From DATFUL01 sp041499035 (GTDB taxonomy: Bacteria > Patescibacteriota > Microgenomatia > UBA8517), in contig JBGQJK010000010.1 of assembly GCA_041499035.1 (NCBI GenBank), positions 1-28,408 of the forward strand: DNA of 28,408 bases, read 5' to 3'. This document shows, piece after piece, positions 6,094-13,683 of the stretch (the first letter of the stretch is position 1; each line of letters opens with the position of its first letter). The notes beneath the pieces were generated by a model. It made no database searches. It was given only the letters and a program-made list of their open reading frames with translations, and had not been told where the DNA came from. Made by a program: the position numbers and the translations under genes.

Positions 6094-7837
6094 TCCCGAG
6101 CATTTTGAGGCCGTTTTTGAGCACCTGGCCGACTGCGGAAGTCAAAGACAACCGAAATTCTTCATTTTCCGAGCCTATTATCTTATCGGCATTGTAAAAA
6201 GAGTTAAACTTCGAAGACAGTTCATACAAATAATTACATAGTAGATTCGGAGAGTATGCTTTTGCAGCATTTTGAACTACTTCGGGAAACTTAACTAATG
6301 CCCGAAGAACCGCCAGTTCTTCTTTTGACAACTTCTCTACCACTTTTACTTTTTCACTTTTACTTTTTACCTTTGCGATAACTGAATTTGTTCTGGCCAC
6401 AGTGTACTGCAAGTATGGCCCGCTATTACCCTCCAGCGAAAGCGATTCTCCCATATTAAAAACAAAGTCCGCTCCCAAATGATTCTTTAGAAAAGCGTAT
6501 TTTAGGGCACCGACTGCGACTTTCTCCAAAATCACGTCTTTTTCGCCTTGAGAATAATCACTTTTATCCACATAGGCGCCGGCCAGGTCTTTAAGCTGGT
6601 CTATAATACCGGTAACGGTTACTACGTTGCCCTTCCGGCTGCTCATTTTACCTTCTGGAAGATTAACCATACCGGTGAACACAGGCTTTGTTACCTCTCC
6701 GAGCTTGGGATTAATTTGCGTCAAAGCGGTAACTAAAACCGCGAAATACTCTCTTATTTCCTTGCCGACCACAATTATTGATTCATCATACTTAAAATCT
6801 TCATATTTGGTTGGCGCCAAACCCAATTCTTTTGCTTCATAAGTAGGAAGATTGTGTTTATTTATAAAAACCCTCGTGTGCAAGCCAAACTTTTCACCCT
6901 CGAATATAACCGCTCCCTCGCTTTTGATAAATGCCTTACCCAGATTATCCATGACATATTTGTAGCCAATCTCCCCGACTTTGCTTTCGGGATAATAGCC
7001 GTCAAATTTGGTACCCAGCCTCTTATAGATTGTTTCAAAATACTCCAGGCTCCAGCTCCTTCCGGTTACGTAAAGATCATAAATACTGTCGACTTCGCTA
7101 TTAGTGATAGCCCCTTCGGGATTGTAATTAATTTGTGGCTCTTTGCCCTCCTTTTGCCACATCTTTTGAGCTGCCATGTATATAATAGTATTCAGCTTTC
7201 CGATTTCCTCCTTGGCCGTTTCGTCTTCTTCATAGGCTTTTGTCCCCAAGGCGTAGCCTTGGCCCATATAGTTGACTCTCTCCCGGAGTTCTTTTTTGGA
7301 AAGTTCCTCCAAGCTCAAATTATCTTCTTTCATTTTCTTTTGAAGTCCCCAGATCGACTTGGCAACGTGAGTACCTACATCACCAAAATAGTCCGCCCGC
7401 CAAGCAGTTTCACCGCAAGCTTCCTGAAGACGCGTTAAAGCTTCGCCTGTCACGTTTGAAATAAGATGACCTATATGGAATTCCTTAAAAGGGTTTGGGT
7501 CGGTGTACTCAACAACTACCTTTTTTCCCTTTTTAGATTCGTTGCGACCGTATTTTTCTTTTTCTGATCTAATCTGTATCAAATTATCAACTAGTACATC
7601 TTTTTTCAACCAAAAGTTGATGAATCCCGGACCGGCAACTTCGATTTTTTCGATTATACTTTTAAGATTATTTTTCCCTCTTAACTCTTTGACAATCTCT
7701 TCCGCTAATTCCCTGGGATTCTTGCCTTCTTCTTTGGAGCGGACCAAGGCAATATTGGCAGAATAGTCTCCAAACTCCGGATTTTCGGTTGGTTCTACCT
7801 CAAAACCCAACATTTTCTCCAACTTATCTTTAATCAT
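6071..7837 (-). CDS. argS: Arginyl-tRNA synthetase
   Basis: Class I synthetase that charges tRNA-Arg with arginine in the cytoplasm; 588 residues, a normal bacterial length. Visible in order: the N-terminal additional domain with NPEFGDYSANIA (19-30), the HIGH signature as FHIGH (120-124) after the EYTDPNPFKEF lead-in, the catalytic core with WRADYFGDVGTHVAK (146-160), the KMSSRKGN loop (397-404), and the C-terminal DALR anticodon-binding domain ending in LGIETPERM. All key motifs are intact. The ATG at 7837 is supported by a promoter whose -10 box ends 5 nt upstream. It stands alone as a transcription unit, divergent from the 73-aa gene. Its last codons are duplicated downstream (5697-5753) and carry the promoter for the 99-aa gene. 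Confidence 0.97.
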   Translation of the reverse strand: MIKDKLEKMLGFEVEPTENPEFGDYSANIALVRSKEEGKNPRELAEEIVKELRGKNNLKSIIEKIEVAGPGFINFWLKKDVLVDNLIQIRSEKEKYGRNESKKGKKVVVEYTDPNPFKEFHIGHLISNVTGEALTRLQEACGETAWRADYFGDVGTHVAKSIWGLQKKMKEDNLSLEELSKKELRERVNYMGQGYALGTKAYEEDETAKEEIGKLNTIIYMAAQKMWQKEGKEPQINYNPEGAITNSEVDSIYDLYVTGRSWSLEYFETIYKRLGTKFDGYYPESKVGEIGYKYVMDNLGKAFIKSEGAVIFEGEKFGLHTRVFINKHNLPTYEAKELGLAPTKYEDFKYDESIIVVGKEIREYFAVLVTALTQINPKLGEVTKPVFTGMVNLPEGKMSSRKGNVVTVTGIIDQLKDLAGAYVDKSDYSQGEKDVILEKVAVGALKYAFLKNHLGADFVFNMGESLSLEGNSGPYLQYTVARTNSVIAKVKSKSEKVKVVEKLSKEELAVLRALVKFPEVVQNAAKAYSPNLLCNYLYELSSKFNSFYNADKIIGSENEEFRLSLTSAVGQVLKNGLKMLGIETPERM

Positions 7838-7842
7838 GCTTT

Positions 7843-7871
7843 ATTCTATACTCCAACCCGATTTTAGACAA
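7843..7871 (-). promoter_or_regulatory. Promoter of argS
   Basis: Minus strand: TTGTCT (7866-7871), 17-nt spacer, TAGAAT (7843-7848), then 5 nt to the ATG. This spacing predicts transcription starting at or next to the A of the start codon. There is no room for a Shine-Dalgarno sequence. Confidence 0.55.
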
Positions 7872-7904
7872 ATAGGCATTAATACGAGCTTAAATTCCCT
7901 GTAA

Positions 7905-7932
7905 TTGACTTTGCAATAAGATTTGATAGAAT
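7905..7932 (+). promoter_or_regulatory. Promoter of the 73-aa gene
   Basis: TTGACT (7905-7910), 16-nt spacer, TAGAAT (7927-7932), then 10 nt to the ATG at 7943. Good sigma70-type match; the leader is at most a few bases. It is arranged back to back with the argS promoter in a 105-bp intergenic space. Confidence 0.6.
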
Positions 7933-7942
7933 TAGCCTTCTT

Positions 7943-8164
7943 ATGAAAAATCTTGCACCGGACACTTTCCAACTTGAGGGTGACGAAATACTTGTTGATC
8001 ATTGGGACAAAAGTTTGGTTTTAAAAGCACCTGAGATAGTCAGAAACAATACCTTTGTAGATGGGGTTGATCTGTTTCAACGATTCCAGGGCTCAAGTCT
8101 CATAGTCGGTGTAAAAGCCAACTCACCGGAAGAAGCAGTAACACATAGTGGAGAAAGGAAATAA
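7943..8164 (+). CDS. 73-aa hypothetical protein
   Basis: A small soluble, acidic protein (MKNLAPDTFQLEGDEILVD... ending VTHSGERK) with no domain I recognise, no signal peptide and no membrane segment. Its reality is supported by a good promoter directly upstream, a start codon placed as in neighbouring genes, and a stop just 2 bases from the convergent stop of the metallo-beta-lactamase gene, with a shared hairpin over both ends. The sequence alternates short polar and hydrophobic stretches (EILVDHWDKSLVLKAPEIV), which suggests a small beta-rich fold, but this is only a guess. Function unknown. Confidence 0.6.
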   Translation: MKNLAPDTFQLEGDEILVDHWDKSLVLKAPEIVRNNTFVDGVDLFQRFQGSSLIVGVKANSPEEAVTHSGERK

Positions 8165-8179
8165 TTTCATTTTCTCCAC
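8148..8179. terminator. Hairpin shared by two convergent genes
   Basis: A perfect 9-bp stem GTGGAGAAA (8148-8156) / TTTCTCCAC (8171-8179), with an inner GAAA/TTTC pairing around a TAA loop. It spans the stops of the 73-aa gene and the metallo-beta-lactamase gene. There is no long T-run, so it may act as a weak bidirectional terminator or as a 3'-end stabiliser. Confidence 0.45.
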
Positions 8180-9057
8180 CAGATCTTTTCTCCGTCCGTT
8201 ATTACTTGCGCGTCCCCCACCATGTCGGTCCTCAAAACCTGAACTTGATGGTCCGAAAGCATTTTTAGAATTTCTTGCGACGGGAAACCCCACATGTTTT
8301 TGGCGCCAACCGAGATAACCGCAACTTTAGGCATGAGCCTCTTGAGGAGATTATCTGTTAATCCATTAGCACTTCCATGGTGAGGTATTTTGATATAGTT
8401 GACCGGACCAACTGACGGATCTCCCGCCAGAATGTCTGACTCTTCTTTTGGTATATCTCCGGGGAAAAAACCGGAGAACTTTTTGAAGCTAAGTTTATAT
8501 ACAATCGAATATAAGTTGGTTTCTTTCCCGATCGCATATTTTGACAATTTGTTTCCGCCGTTTTCAGGAGGTAATTTTGAAAACATCTCCTCATTTGGGG
8601 AGAGTATATCCAAATGCATCATACCTACCCTAAGGCTCATGCCCCCATTGGGGTTAATTACCCCTACCCCCTTACCCCCCACCGTATTCTCCAGCAGTCG
8701 ATAGACGTCAGTGCCAGGATCAACCGGACTGACCAGGATGCTACCCACGTTATATCTTTTAATTACATCGGCAAGTCCCGTCGAGTGGTCCGAATCGGGA
8801 TGCGTCGAAATAATCAGCTCAATACTCCTGTCCCAGAAAGGCGTATGCCGTCCTAAACAGTTTAGAACCGAGGAATCGGGCCCTCCGTCGGTCAAGATTT
8901 GAACTGATCCGTAGGTAGCAAGAATTGCGTCTCCCTGGCCCACGTCACAAGCAATAATATGAAGGTTGCCGTCGGGAAGTTGAAAAATGGCTATACCAAC
9001 TCCAACAGCAATCAAAATCAAAAATTGAATAATGTAACGATATGTACGAACCACCAA
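8167..9057 (-). CDS. ComEC C-terminal-type metallo-beta-lactamase (DNA-uptake nuclease domain), separate ORF
   Basis: About 296 residues corresponding to the metallo-beta-lactamase part of ComEC/Rec2. An N-terminal membrane helix (about 10-27) is followed by DVGQGDA (38-44), DGGP (57-60), the metal motif THPDSDH (85-91), FPGD (198-201) and IPHHGS (224-229). In full-length ComEC this domain is thought to degrade the non-transported strand or process incoming DNA at the membrane. Here it is a separate reading frame, -1 relative to comEC and overlapping it by 40 bases. The listed start is a TTG, with a GTG one codon later; neither has a Shine-Dalgarno sequence, so translation may depend on coupling to comEC or on a frameshift near 9018-9024. 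Last gene of the leuS-comEA-comEC run. Confidence 0.9.
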   Translation of the reverse strand: MVVRTYRYIIQFLILIAVGVGIAIFQLPDGNLHIIACDVGQGDAILATYGSVQILTDGGPDSSVLNCLGRHTPFWDRSIELIISTHPDSDHSTGLADVIKRYNVGSILVSPVDPGTDVYRLLENTVGGKGVGVINPNGGMSLRVGMMHLDILSPNEEMFSKLPPENGGNKLSKYAIGKETNLYSIVYKLSFKKFSGFFPGDIPKEESDILAGDPSVGPVNYIKIPHHGSANGLTDNLLKRLMPKVAVISVGAKNMWGFPSQEILKMLSDHQVQVLRTDMVGDAQVITDGEKIWWRK

Positions 9058-10079
9058 AGTAATGGGTAACTGAGCCAGAGGATAATTTTACCGGCAAAGG
9101 GCATGAAAAGACCCATTACCCCACCAACGGCGCCCAAGATCATCAAATAAGGAACAGTCCAAAGAACGAGCGCGTTAACCATGGGAGAGAGGATATTAAA
9201 CTGTCCAAATGTAACAAAGAGTATCGGCGCCACGCCTATTTGAGCAGCAAGAGATGTTGACAAACCTTCTTTCAAAATCTCCGGAACCTTATGAAGAAAT
9301 GCTCGGATTTTCCTTTCAAAAAGCATGAGACTCATAGTGGAAACGAAAGAAAGTATAAAACCGATGTCGATCAACCAGTCTGGGCTATAGGTAAGCATTA
9401 AAGCCGCGCTGATTATCAAAATCCGCCAGGTGGAAACAAGGCGTCCCGTTTCCTGAGATAGGAAGAGCATCGAAGCCATAATAGCAGCGCGGATTAGAGG
9501 CGCTTCAAAACCGGAAAGAAACAGATATAAAATAATACCTAATATAACAAACGCTATCGCTTTTCTTCTCGACAGAAATAATGTTAATGTGCCCATAAGG
9601 AAAGACACGACAAAAGTAATATTGGTCCCCGAGGCAATAACAACATGGGCAACACCGGTAAGTTTTGTTTGGTTGTAAAAGTCCGACGAGAGAGCACCTT
9701 TACTCCCAATGACTATACCGCCAAGAAGACCGGACTCCGGTTCGGGCAAAACAGTTTGATAAAAAGCAATAATGGAATTTCTGGTAGATGAAAGAGGAGT
9801 TTTTGTCTCCTCCATTTTTACAAGTTTTGGGTTTTCCAATTTTCCGTCGTTAACCCGGCCCTCTATAATAATTTTATCCCCATAGGAAATATCCGGGACT
9901 AACGGTAAATAAACTTTTAGACCGGCAACCTTTATGTATTGCGATGTTGGATATTTGATCGGGTCACTTAGAACTGATGTTGAAATCCGGACATTATCAC
10001 CATTAATGTAGACAGGTCTTGTTGCAAAATAGCGGAAAATTACCAGTAAAATTAAGGTGCACCAAAAAACATATTTCAT
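9018..10079 (-). CDS. comEC: ComEC/Rec2 DNA-uptake channel, membrane (Competence) part
   Basis: A 353-residue polytopic membrane protein forming the pore that takes single-stranded DNA across the cytoplasmic membrane. After one N-terminal helix there is a small beta-rich OB-like region (about 25-90), then the Competence domain with LTGVAHVVIASGTNIT (140-155), equivalent to the usual HLLAISGLH motif, and the GFEAPLIRAAIMA helix (190-202), followed by several more membrane helices. It is about half the usual ComEC length because the metallo-beta-lactamase portion is in the next, overlapping frame. The ATG directly follows the comEA stop (TAAATG), so translation is probably coupled. The ORF ends in a TGA within the 40-base overlap, beside a run of five T's where a -1 slip would join both parts. 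Confidence 0.93.
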   Translation of the reverse strand: MKYVFWCTLILLVIFRYFATRPVYINGDNVRISTSVLSDPIKYPTSQYIKVAGLKVYLPLVPDISYGDKIIIEGRVNDGKLENPKLVKMEETKTPLSSTRNSIIAFYQTVLPEPESGLLGGIVIGSKGALSSDFYNQTKLTGVAHVVIASGTNITFVVSFLMGTLTLFLSRRKAIAFVILGIILYLFLSGFEAPLIRAAIMASMLFLSQETGRLVSTWRILIISAALMLTYSPDWLIDIGFILSFVSTMSLMLFERKIRAFLHKVPEILKEGLSTSLAAQIGVAPILFVTFGQFNILSPMVNALVLWTVPYLMILGAVGGVMGLFMPFAGKIILWLSYPLLWWFVHIVTLFNF

Positions 10080-10700
10080 TTAGTAAACGGATACTTTGTC
10101 TTTGATCTTTTGAAAGACCGAATTCTTCAAAGCGCCTTTTGACAGCAGTTCTTCCACTGTTGAGTACGGTCTGTGTTCAATGATACTTTGGCCGTAAACT
10201 TGGCCAATTCCTGGTAATGAGTCCAATTGGCTTAGGCTTGCGGAATTTATATTTATTAAACCACTACTATCGGATGAAAAAGAGGTTGATATAGTTTGAT
10301 CTCCTGCATTATTTTTAGCAGTCGCAGCATTAGACTGCTCACCGACTGTTGGAACATATATCTTCTGTCCGTCTGTAAGGCGCGCCGCGCGGTTTAAATA
10401 TTTATCTATCCAAGTCCTGTCTGCTTTAGCCGAAAAGCCCCCGGCGGAAATCAATAAATCATCTACTCTACTTCCATCATTCAGTTTGAAGACACCGGGT
10501 ATCATTACTTGTCCGGCAATTTCGGCGGTTATCACTTTTTGATTTTCAGAACCCGTCGACTCACTTAAAACCTCCACTTTAGTCCCCCCGAAACTTAACC
10601 CGGATTTAAAAAAGAAAACACCGCAGCCGATTAAAATTAGACCGATAAGGGAAAGAATTAATAAAAGTCTATTTCGTGACGAAGTTAAGAAGTTTTCCAC
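10080..10700 (-). CDS. comEA: ComEA-like DNA receptor
   Basis: About 206 residues: a short cytoplasmic N-terminus, one membrane helix (LLLILSLIGLILIGCGVFFF), an SLBB domain (about 58-118; AEIAGQVMIPGVFKL..., DGQKIYVP), a Ser/Asn-rich linker, and a helix-hairpin-helix DNA-binding domain at the C-terminus (ININSASLSQLDSLPGIGQV and onward). ComEA binds incoming double-stranded DNA outside the membrane and passes it to ComEC, which is the next gene. The longest frame starts with TTG at 10706 inside leuS; I prefer the GTG at 10700, because a TATAAT ends 8 nt before it. The frame overlaps the leuS 3' end, so it is probably also read from leuS transcripts. Confidence 0.91.
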   Translation of the reverse strand: MENFLTSSRNRLLLILSLIGLILIGCGVFFFKSGLSFGGTKVEVLSESTGSENQKVITAEIAGQVMIPGVFKLNDGSRVDDLLISAGGFSAKADRTWIDKYLNRAARLTDGQKIYVPTVGEQSNAATAKNNAGDQTISTSFSSDSSGLININSASLSQLDSLPGIGQVYGQSIIEHRPYSTVEELLSKGALKNSVFQKIKDKVSVY

Positions 10701-13107
10701 TAACAAAAATTATATTCTTAATTTCGCAACCATCAAGATACTTTGCGATTTTTGCGTCTTTGCGTGCTTCCGACTCTACTTTTTCTTTAATTTTTGAAGT
10801 TCGGCCGTCCAGAGTTATTTGAGTTCTAACTTTGCCGTTTATTTGAACAATAACCGTCACTTCCTTCTGAACAATGTATTTGGCTTCGTATGAAGGCCAC
10901 TGAGCCTTATGGATACTAAAAGTCATGTGTATGTACTCTACCCACACCTCTTCCATCATGTGAGGCGCAAACGGGGCCAGGAGAAGTGCTAGATTTTTAA
11001 GAGTTTCAAGGTCGGCACCATGCTCTTGAATTGTGTTTACAAGCTCCATAAGAGATGATATTGCTGTATTGAATTTATAAGACTCAATATCCTCGCCTAC
11101 CTTTTTTATAGTTTGATGTAGTTTGGCTAGCACTTCGGCGGAAACTTTTGCCTTAGGTTTCTCCTGATAAAGACGCCAAACCCGACCTAAAAATCTGTTT
11201 GCCCCTTCTACGCCCGATGTGCTCCAAGGTTTCATTACGTCAAATGGCCCCATAAACATTTCATAAACCCTTAGAGTGTCCGCGCCGAACTTGGGAATGA
11301 TGTCATCCGGAGTAACCACATTCCCCCACCTCTTGCTCATTTTTCTTGAATCCGAGCCTAAAATCCAACCTGGAGCGCGCAGCTTAAGAAAAGGTTCATC
11401 ACCTAGCGATTTATCGATTAAGCCTTGGTCGTAAAGAACCTTCCAGAAAAACCTTGCGAAGAGAAGGTGCTGGACTACATGGCCTCCCCCTACATAATCA
11501 TCTACAGGCAGCCAATGCTTGATATTTTCAAGCCCGGCAAATTCTTTTTTGTTATTAGGATCGGTAAAACGTATAAAGTACCAGGATGAATCAACGTAAG
11601 TGTCCATCGTATCCACTTCCCGCCTGGCCTTTTTGCCGCAGTTGGGGCATTTAACATCCTTTTGAAATGTTTTTGAAGTTGCAATTGGACTTTGGCCGTG
11701 CGGCAAGAAATCTACATCAGAAGGTAACAAAACAGGTAAATCATTATCATGTACAGGATTCCAACCGCAGTCCTTGCAGTAAATCATCGGAATCGGGCAG
11801 CCCCAATAACGCTGACGGCTAATTAGCCAGTCGCGGAGATGATAAGTAACAACTCTTTTTCCCCATCCCTTTTTCTCAAAATAATCCATTGTCTTTTGTA
11901 ATCCATCCTCAAAATCCAAGCCGTTTAAGAAATCTGAATTTACAAATTTTCCTTTCATCCCATGCTCAACAACTTGAGATTCTTTTTCTATTGGGCCGTC
12001 ATAGCCATCTTCACCAACAATAACCCTGGGGATATCAATCCCAAACTTCTTTGCGAATAGAAAATCGCGTTTATCATGGCCGGGGCAACCTTGAACCGCC
12101 CCTGTTCCAACATTAGCGAGGACAAAGTCTGTAACCCAGACAGGCATCTTTTTACCGTTTACATGGTTAATCGCGTATAAACCAGTAAAAATACCTGTCT
12201 TTTCACTAGCCGAAGTTCTTTCTAGTTCGGTCTCCTTAAGAGATGTTTTTAGATAATCGGAAACTTCTTTTTGATTTTCTGATGGAATGAAAGTCATCAA
12301 ATTCTCTTCTGCATACTCTGGCGCTACCACAATAAACGAGGCGCCAAAGTTTACCGGAGCGGTCGTAAAAACTGTGATTTTCTGACTATATCCATCTATA
12401 TCGTAAGTGATATTGATTCCTTCTTTCCTGCCTATCCAGTTTTTCTGTTGAACTTTTACCTCAGATGGCCAATTGATGCCGTCAAGACCAGAAACCAAAC
12501 GGTCGGCATACTCAGTTATCTTGAAGAACCACTGATCCAGATCTTTTTGTATAACAGGTGTGTCGCATCTTTCGCATTTGCCTTCAATAACCTGCTCGTT
12601 GGCCAGTACTGTTTCGTCCTTAGGGCACCAATTTACCGGCGACTTTTTTTTGTAAGCCAGGCCGTTCTTGAACATTAAGATGAAAAGCCACTGAGTCCAT
12701 TTGTAGAATTCGGGTGAGCTCGTGTCGATCTCGCGGGACCAATCGTAGGACATGCCGGAAATTTCGAGCTGCCGTTTAAAGGTTTTTATATTATCATGAG
12801 TGGATTTATCCGGGTGAATTCCGGTTTTTATTGCATAATTTTCGGCGGGCAAACCGAAAGCGTCCCAACCCATAGGATGAAGCACAGAAAAACCTTTCAT
12901 CCTCAAGTATCTGGATAAAATGTCTGTGCCCACATAGCCTTCCAAATGTCCTACGTGCATCGAAGACGCCGAAGGATAAGGAAACATATCAAGTACGTAG
13001 CGCTTATTTTTTTCCGAGCGGTTTACCGTAGCCTTGTATATATTCTGCTTAAGCCAGGCAGCTTGCCATTTGGTTTCTACTTTGATATGATCATACTTAA
13101 TAGCCAT
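10669..13107 (-). CDS. leuS: Leucyl-tRNA synthetase with altered editing motif
   Basis: Class I synthetase charging tRNA-Leu; 812 residues, typical for bacteria. HIGH appears as MHVGHLEGY (50-58), the catalytic zinc-type Cys motif as NWCPKDE with CERC (160-181), the CP1 editing insertion at about 225-420, SSWYFIRF (507-514), and KMSKR (589-593); the C-terminal part has the anticodon-binding helices and the VQINGKVR motif. In CP1 the threonine-rich peptide, normally TTRPDT, reads TTAPVN (248-253), and the AVMAVPGHD-type motif reads AVQGCPGHDKRD (337-348), retaining the catalytic Asp residues. The segment usually GGxEHAxxHLL is GGGHVVQHLL (540-549). It heads the operon with comEA and comEC; its 3' end overlaps comEA. 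The ATG at 13107 opens directly into the conserved N-terminus. Confidence 0.97.
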   Translation of the reverse strand: MAIKYDHIKVETKWQAAWLKQNIYKATVNRSEKNKRYVLDMFPYPSASSMHVGHLEGYVGTDILSRYLRMKGFSVLHPMGWDAFGLPAENYAIKTGIHPDKSTHDNIKTFKRQLEISGMSYDWSREIDTSSPEFYKWTQWLFILMFKNGLAYKKKSPVNWCPKDETVLANEQVIEGKCERCDTPVIQKDLDQWFFKITEYADRLVSGLDGINWPSEVKVQQKNWIGRKEGINITYDIDGYSQKITVFTTAPVNFGASFIVVAPEYAEENLMTFIPSENQKEVSDYLKTSLKETELERTSASEKTGIFTGLYAINHVNGKKMPVWVTDFVLANVGTGAVQGCPGHDKRDFLFAKKFGIDIPRVIVGEDGYDGPIEKESQVVEHGMKGKFVNSDFLNGLDFEDGLQKTMDYFEKKGWGKRVVTYHLRDWLISRQRYWGCPIPMIYCKDCGWNPVHDNDLPVLLPSDVDFLPHGQSPIATSKTFQKDVKCPNCGKKARREVDTMDTYVDSSWYFIRFTDPNNKKEFAGLENIKHWLPVDDYVGGGHVVQHLLFARFFWKVLYDQGLIDKSLGDEPFLKLRAPGWILGSDSRKMSKRWGNVVTPDDIIPKFGADTLRVYEMFMGPFDVMKPWSTSGVEGANRFLGRVWRLYQEKPKAKVSAEVLAKLHQTIKKVGEDIESYKFNTAISSLMELVNTIQEHGADLETLKNLALLLAPFAPHMMEEVWVEYIHMTFSIHKAQWPSYEAKYIVQKEVTVIVQINGKVRTQITLDGRTSKIKEKVESEARKDAKIAKYLDGCEIKNIIFVSGKLLNFVTK
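10709..10736 (-). promoter_or_regulatory. Putative internal promoter for comEA-comEC within leuS
   Basis: Minus strand: TTGATG (10731-10736), 16-nt spacer, TATAAT (10709-10714), then 8 nt to the GTG at 10700. It lies in the last codons of leuS. A perfect -10 box at a leaderless-type distance supports the GTG start, but a match inside coding sequence can arise by chance. Confidence 0.4.
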
Positions 13108-13113
13108 ATTTCA

Positions 13114-13161
13114 TTGACTCACGTCATAGTCAAATTCTAATGAAATTGACTAAAAAAGCAA
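13114..13161 (-). promoter_or_regulatory. Putative leuS promoter and adjacent inverted repeat
   Basis: Minus strand: TTGCTT (13156-13161), 16-nt spacer, TAGAAT (13134-13139), with about 26 nt to the leuS ATG. Between the -10 box and the start lies an inverted repeat, TTGACT/AGTCAA (13114-13119 and 13128-13133), with a further TTGACT at 13146-13151. The repeat could be an operator or chance in AT-rich DNA. Confidence 0.35.
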
Positions 13162-13611
13162 CCCCAGGCTAAAGAAAAAAATAACCCCCAATTTTTCGGA
13201 ACGAATAGAAAACAAAAATACGTAGCACTCGAAACTATCAAGTGACAATTATATCCTTATAATTTTGAGAAAAATAACTCACTAAAAGCTAAAGTTTTGA
13301 GTTTTCAGAAGATTAGTCGGAAAACACTCTGATATATTCTGATTGGCTGAAAAAATGAGATATTACGCATGTTTTCCGCAAATGAATCAGTGAAAATTAT
13401 TCTCCGCACATTACCGCAAAGTGAAAATTTAAAAAAATCAGGCACGAATATTTATGAAAATATGATGAAAAAAGAGCATTATAAACGCATCATAAAATTA
13501 ATATATGAAAAAGATATGCGTAAATTACGTGCGGAAATTATACTACATACATCGTGAAATTTATTTTACAACTTGTTTATTTCTATGTAAGTTTACGACA
13601 CTAATAGGCCA
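13162..13611. other. AT-rich intergenic region with no convincing gene
   Basis: This lies between divergent leuS and the surface cluster. A 62-codon ORF at 13369-13557 (+) is Lys-rich, lacks a promoter or family resemblance, and is not called. Pairs of 8-base complementary words occur here: TTACGCAT (13362-13369) with ATGCGTAA, and TTTCCGCA with TGCGGAAA. They are interleaved rather than nested, so they do not make a simple hairpin. An imperfect hairpin CACTCGA/TCAAGTG lies near 13228-13246. I see no tRNA, riboswitch or terminator with a T-run. Confidence 0.4.
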
Positions 13612-13640
13612 TTGACAGGCATCACAAATCTTTTAATAAT
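13612..13640 (+). promoter_or_regulatory. Promoter of the surface-fibre cluster
   Basis: Consensus TTGACA (13612-13617), exactly 17 nt, AATAAT (13635-13640). The start codon at 13684 is about 37 nt from the predicted start point. Two further TATAAT words (13652-13657 and 13661-13666) lie downstream without matching -35 boxes. No Shine-Dalgarno sequence precedes the ATG. Confidence 0.6.
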
Positions 13641-13683
13641 AGTCTAATTAGTATAATTTATATAATTTAGGCTTGATAATAAT

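Noticed and set aside
6854..7438. 194-aa plus-strand ORF antisense to argS
   Set aside because: It lies wholly inside a gene with all catalytic motifs, has no family resemblance and no promoter.
13369..13557. 62-aa plus-strand ORF in the leuS-fibre intergenic region
   Set aside because: Lys/Ile-rich AT-driven composition, weak upstream signals and no recognisable domain; kept only as a note in the intergenic entry.
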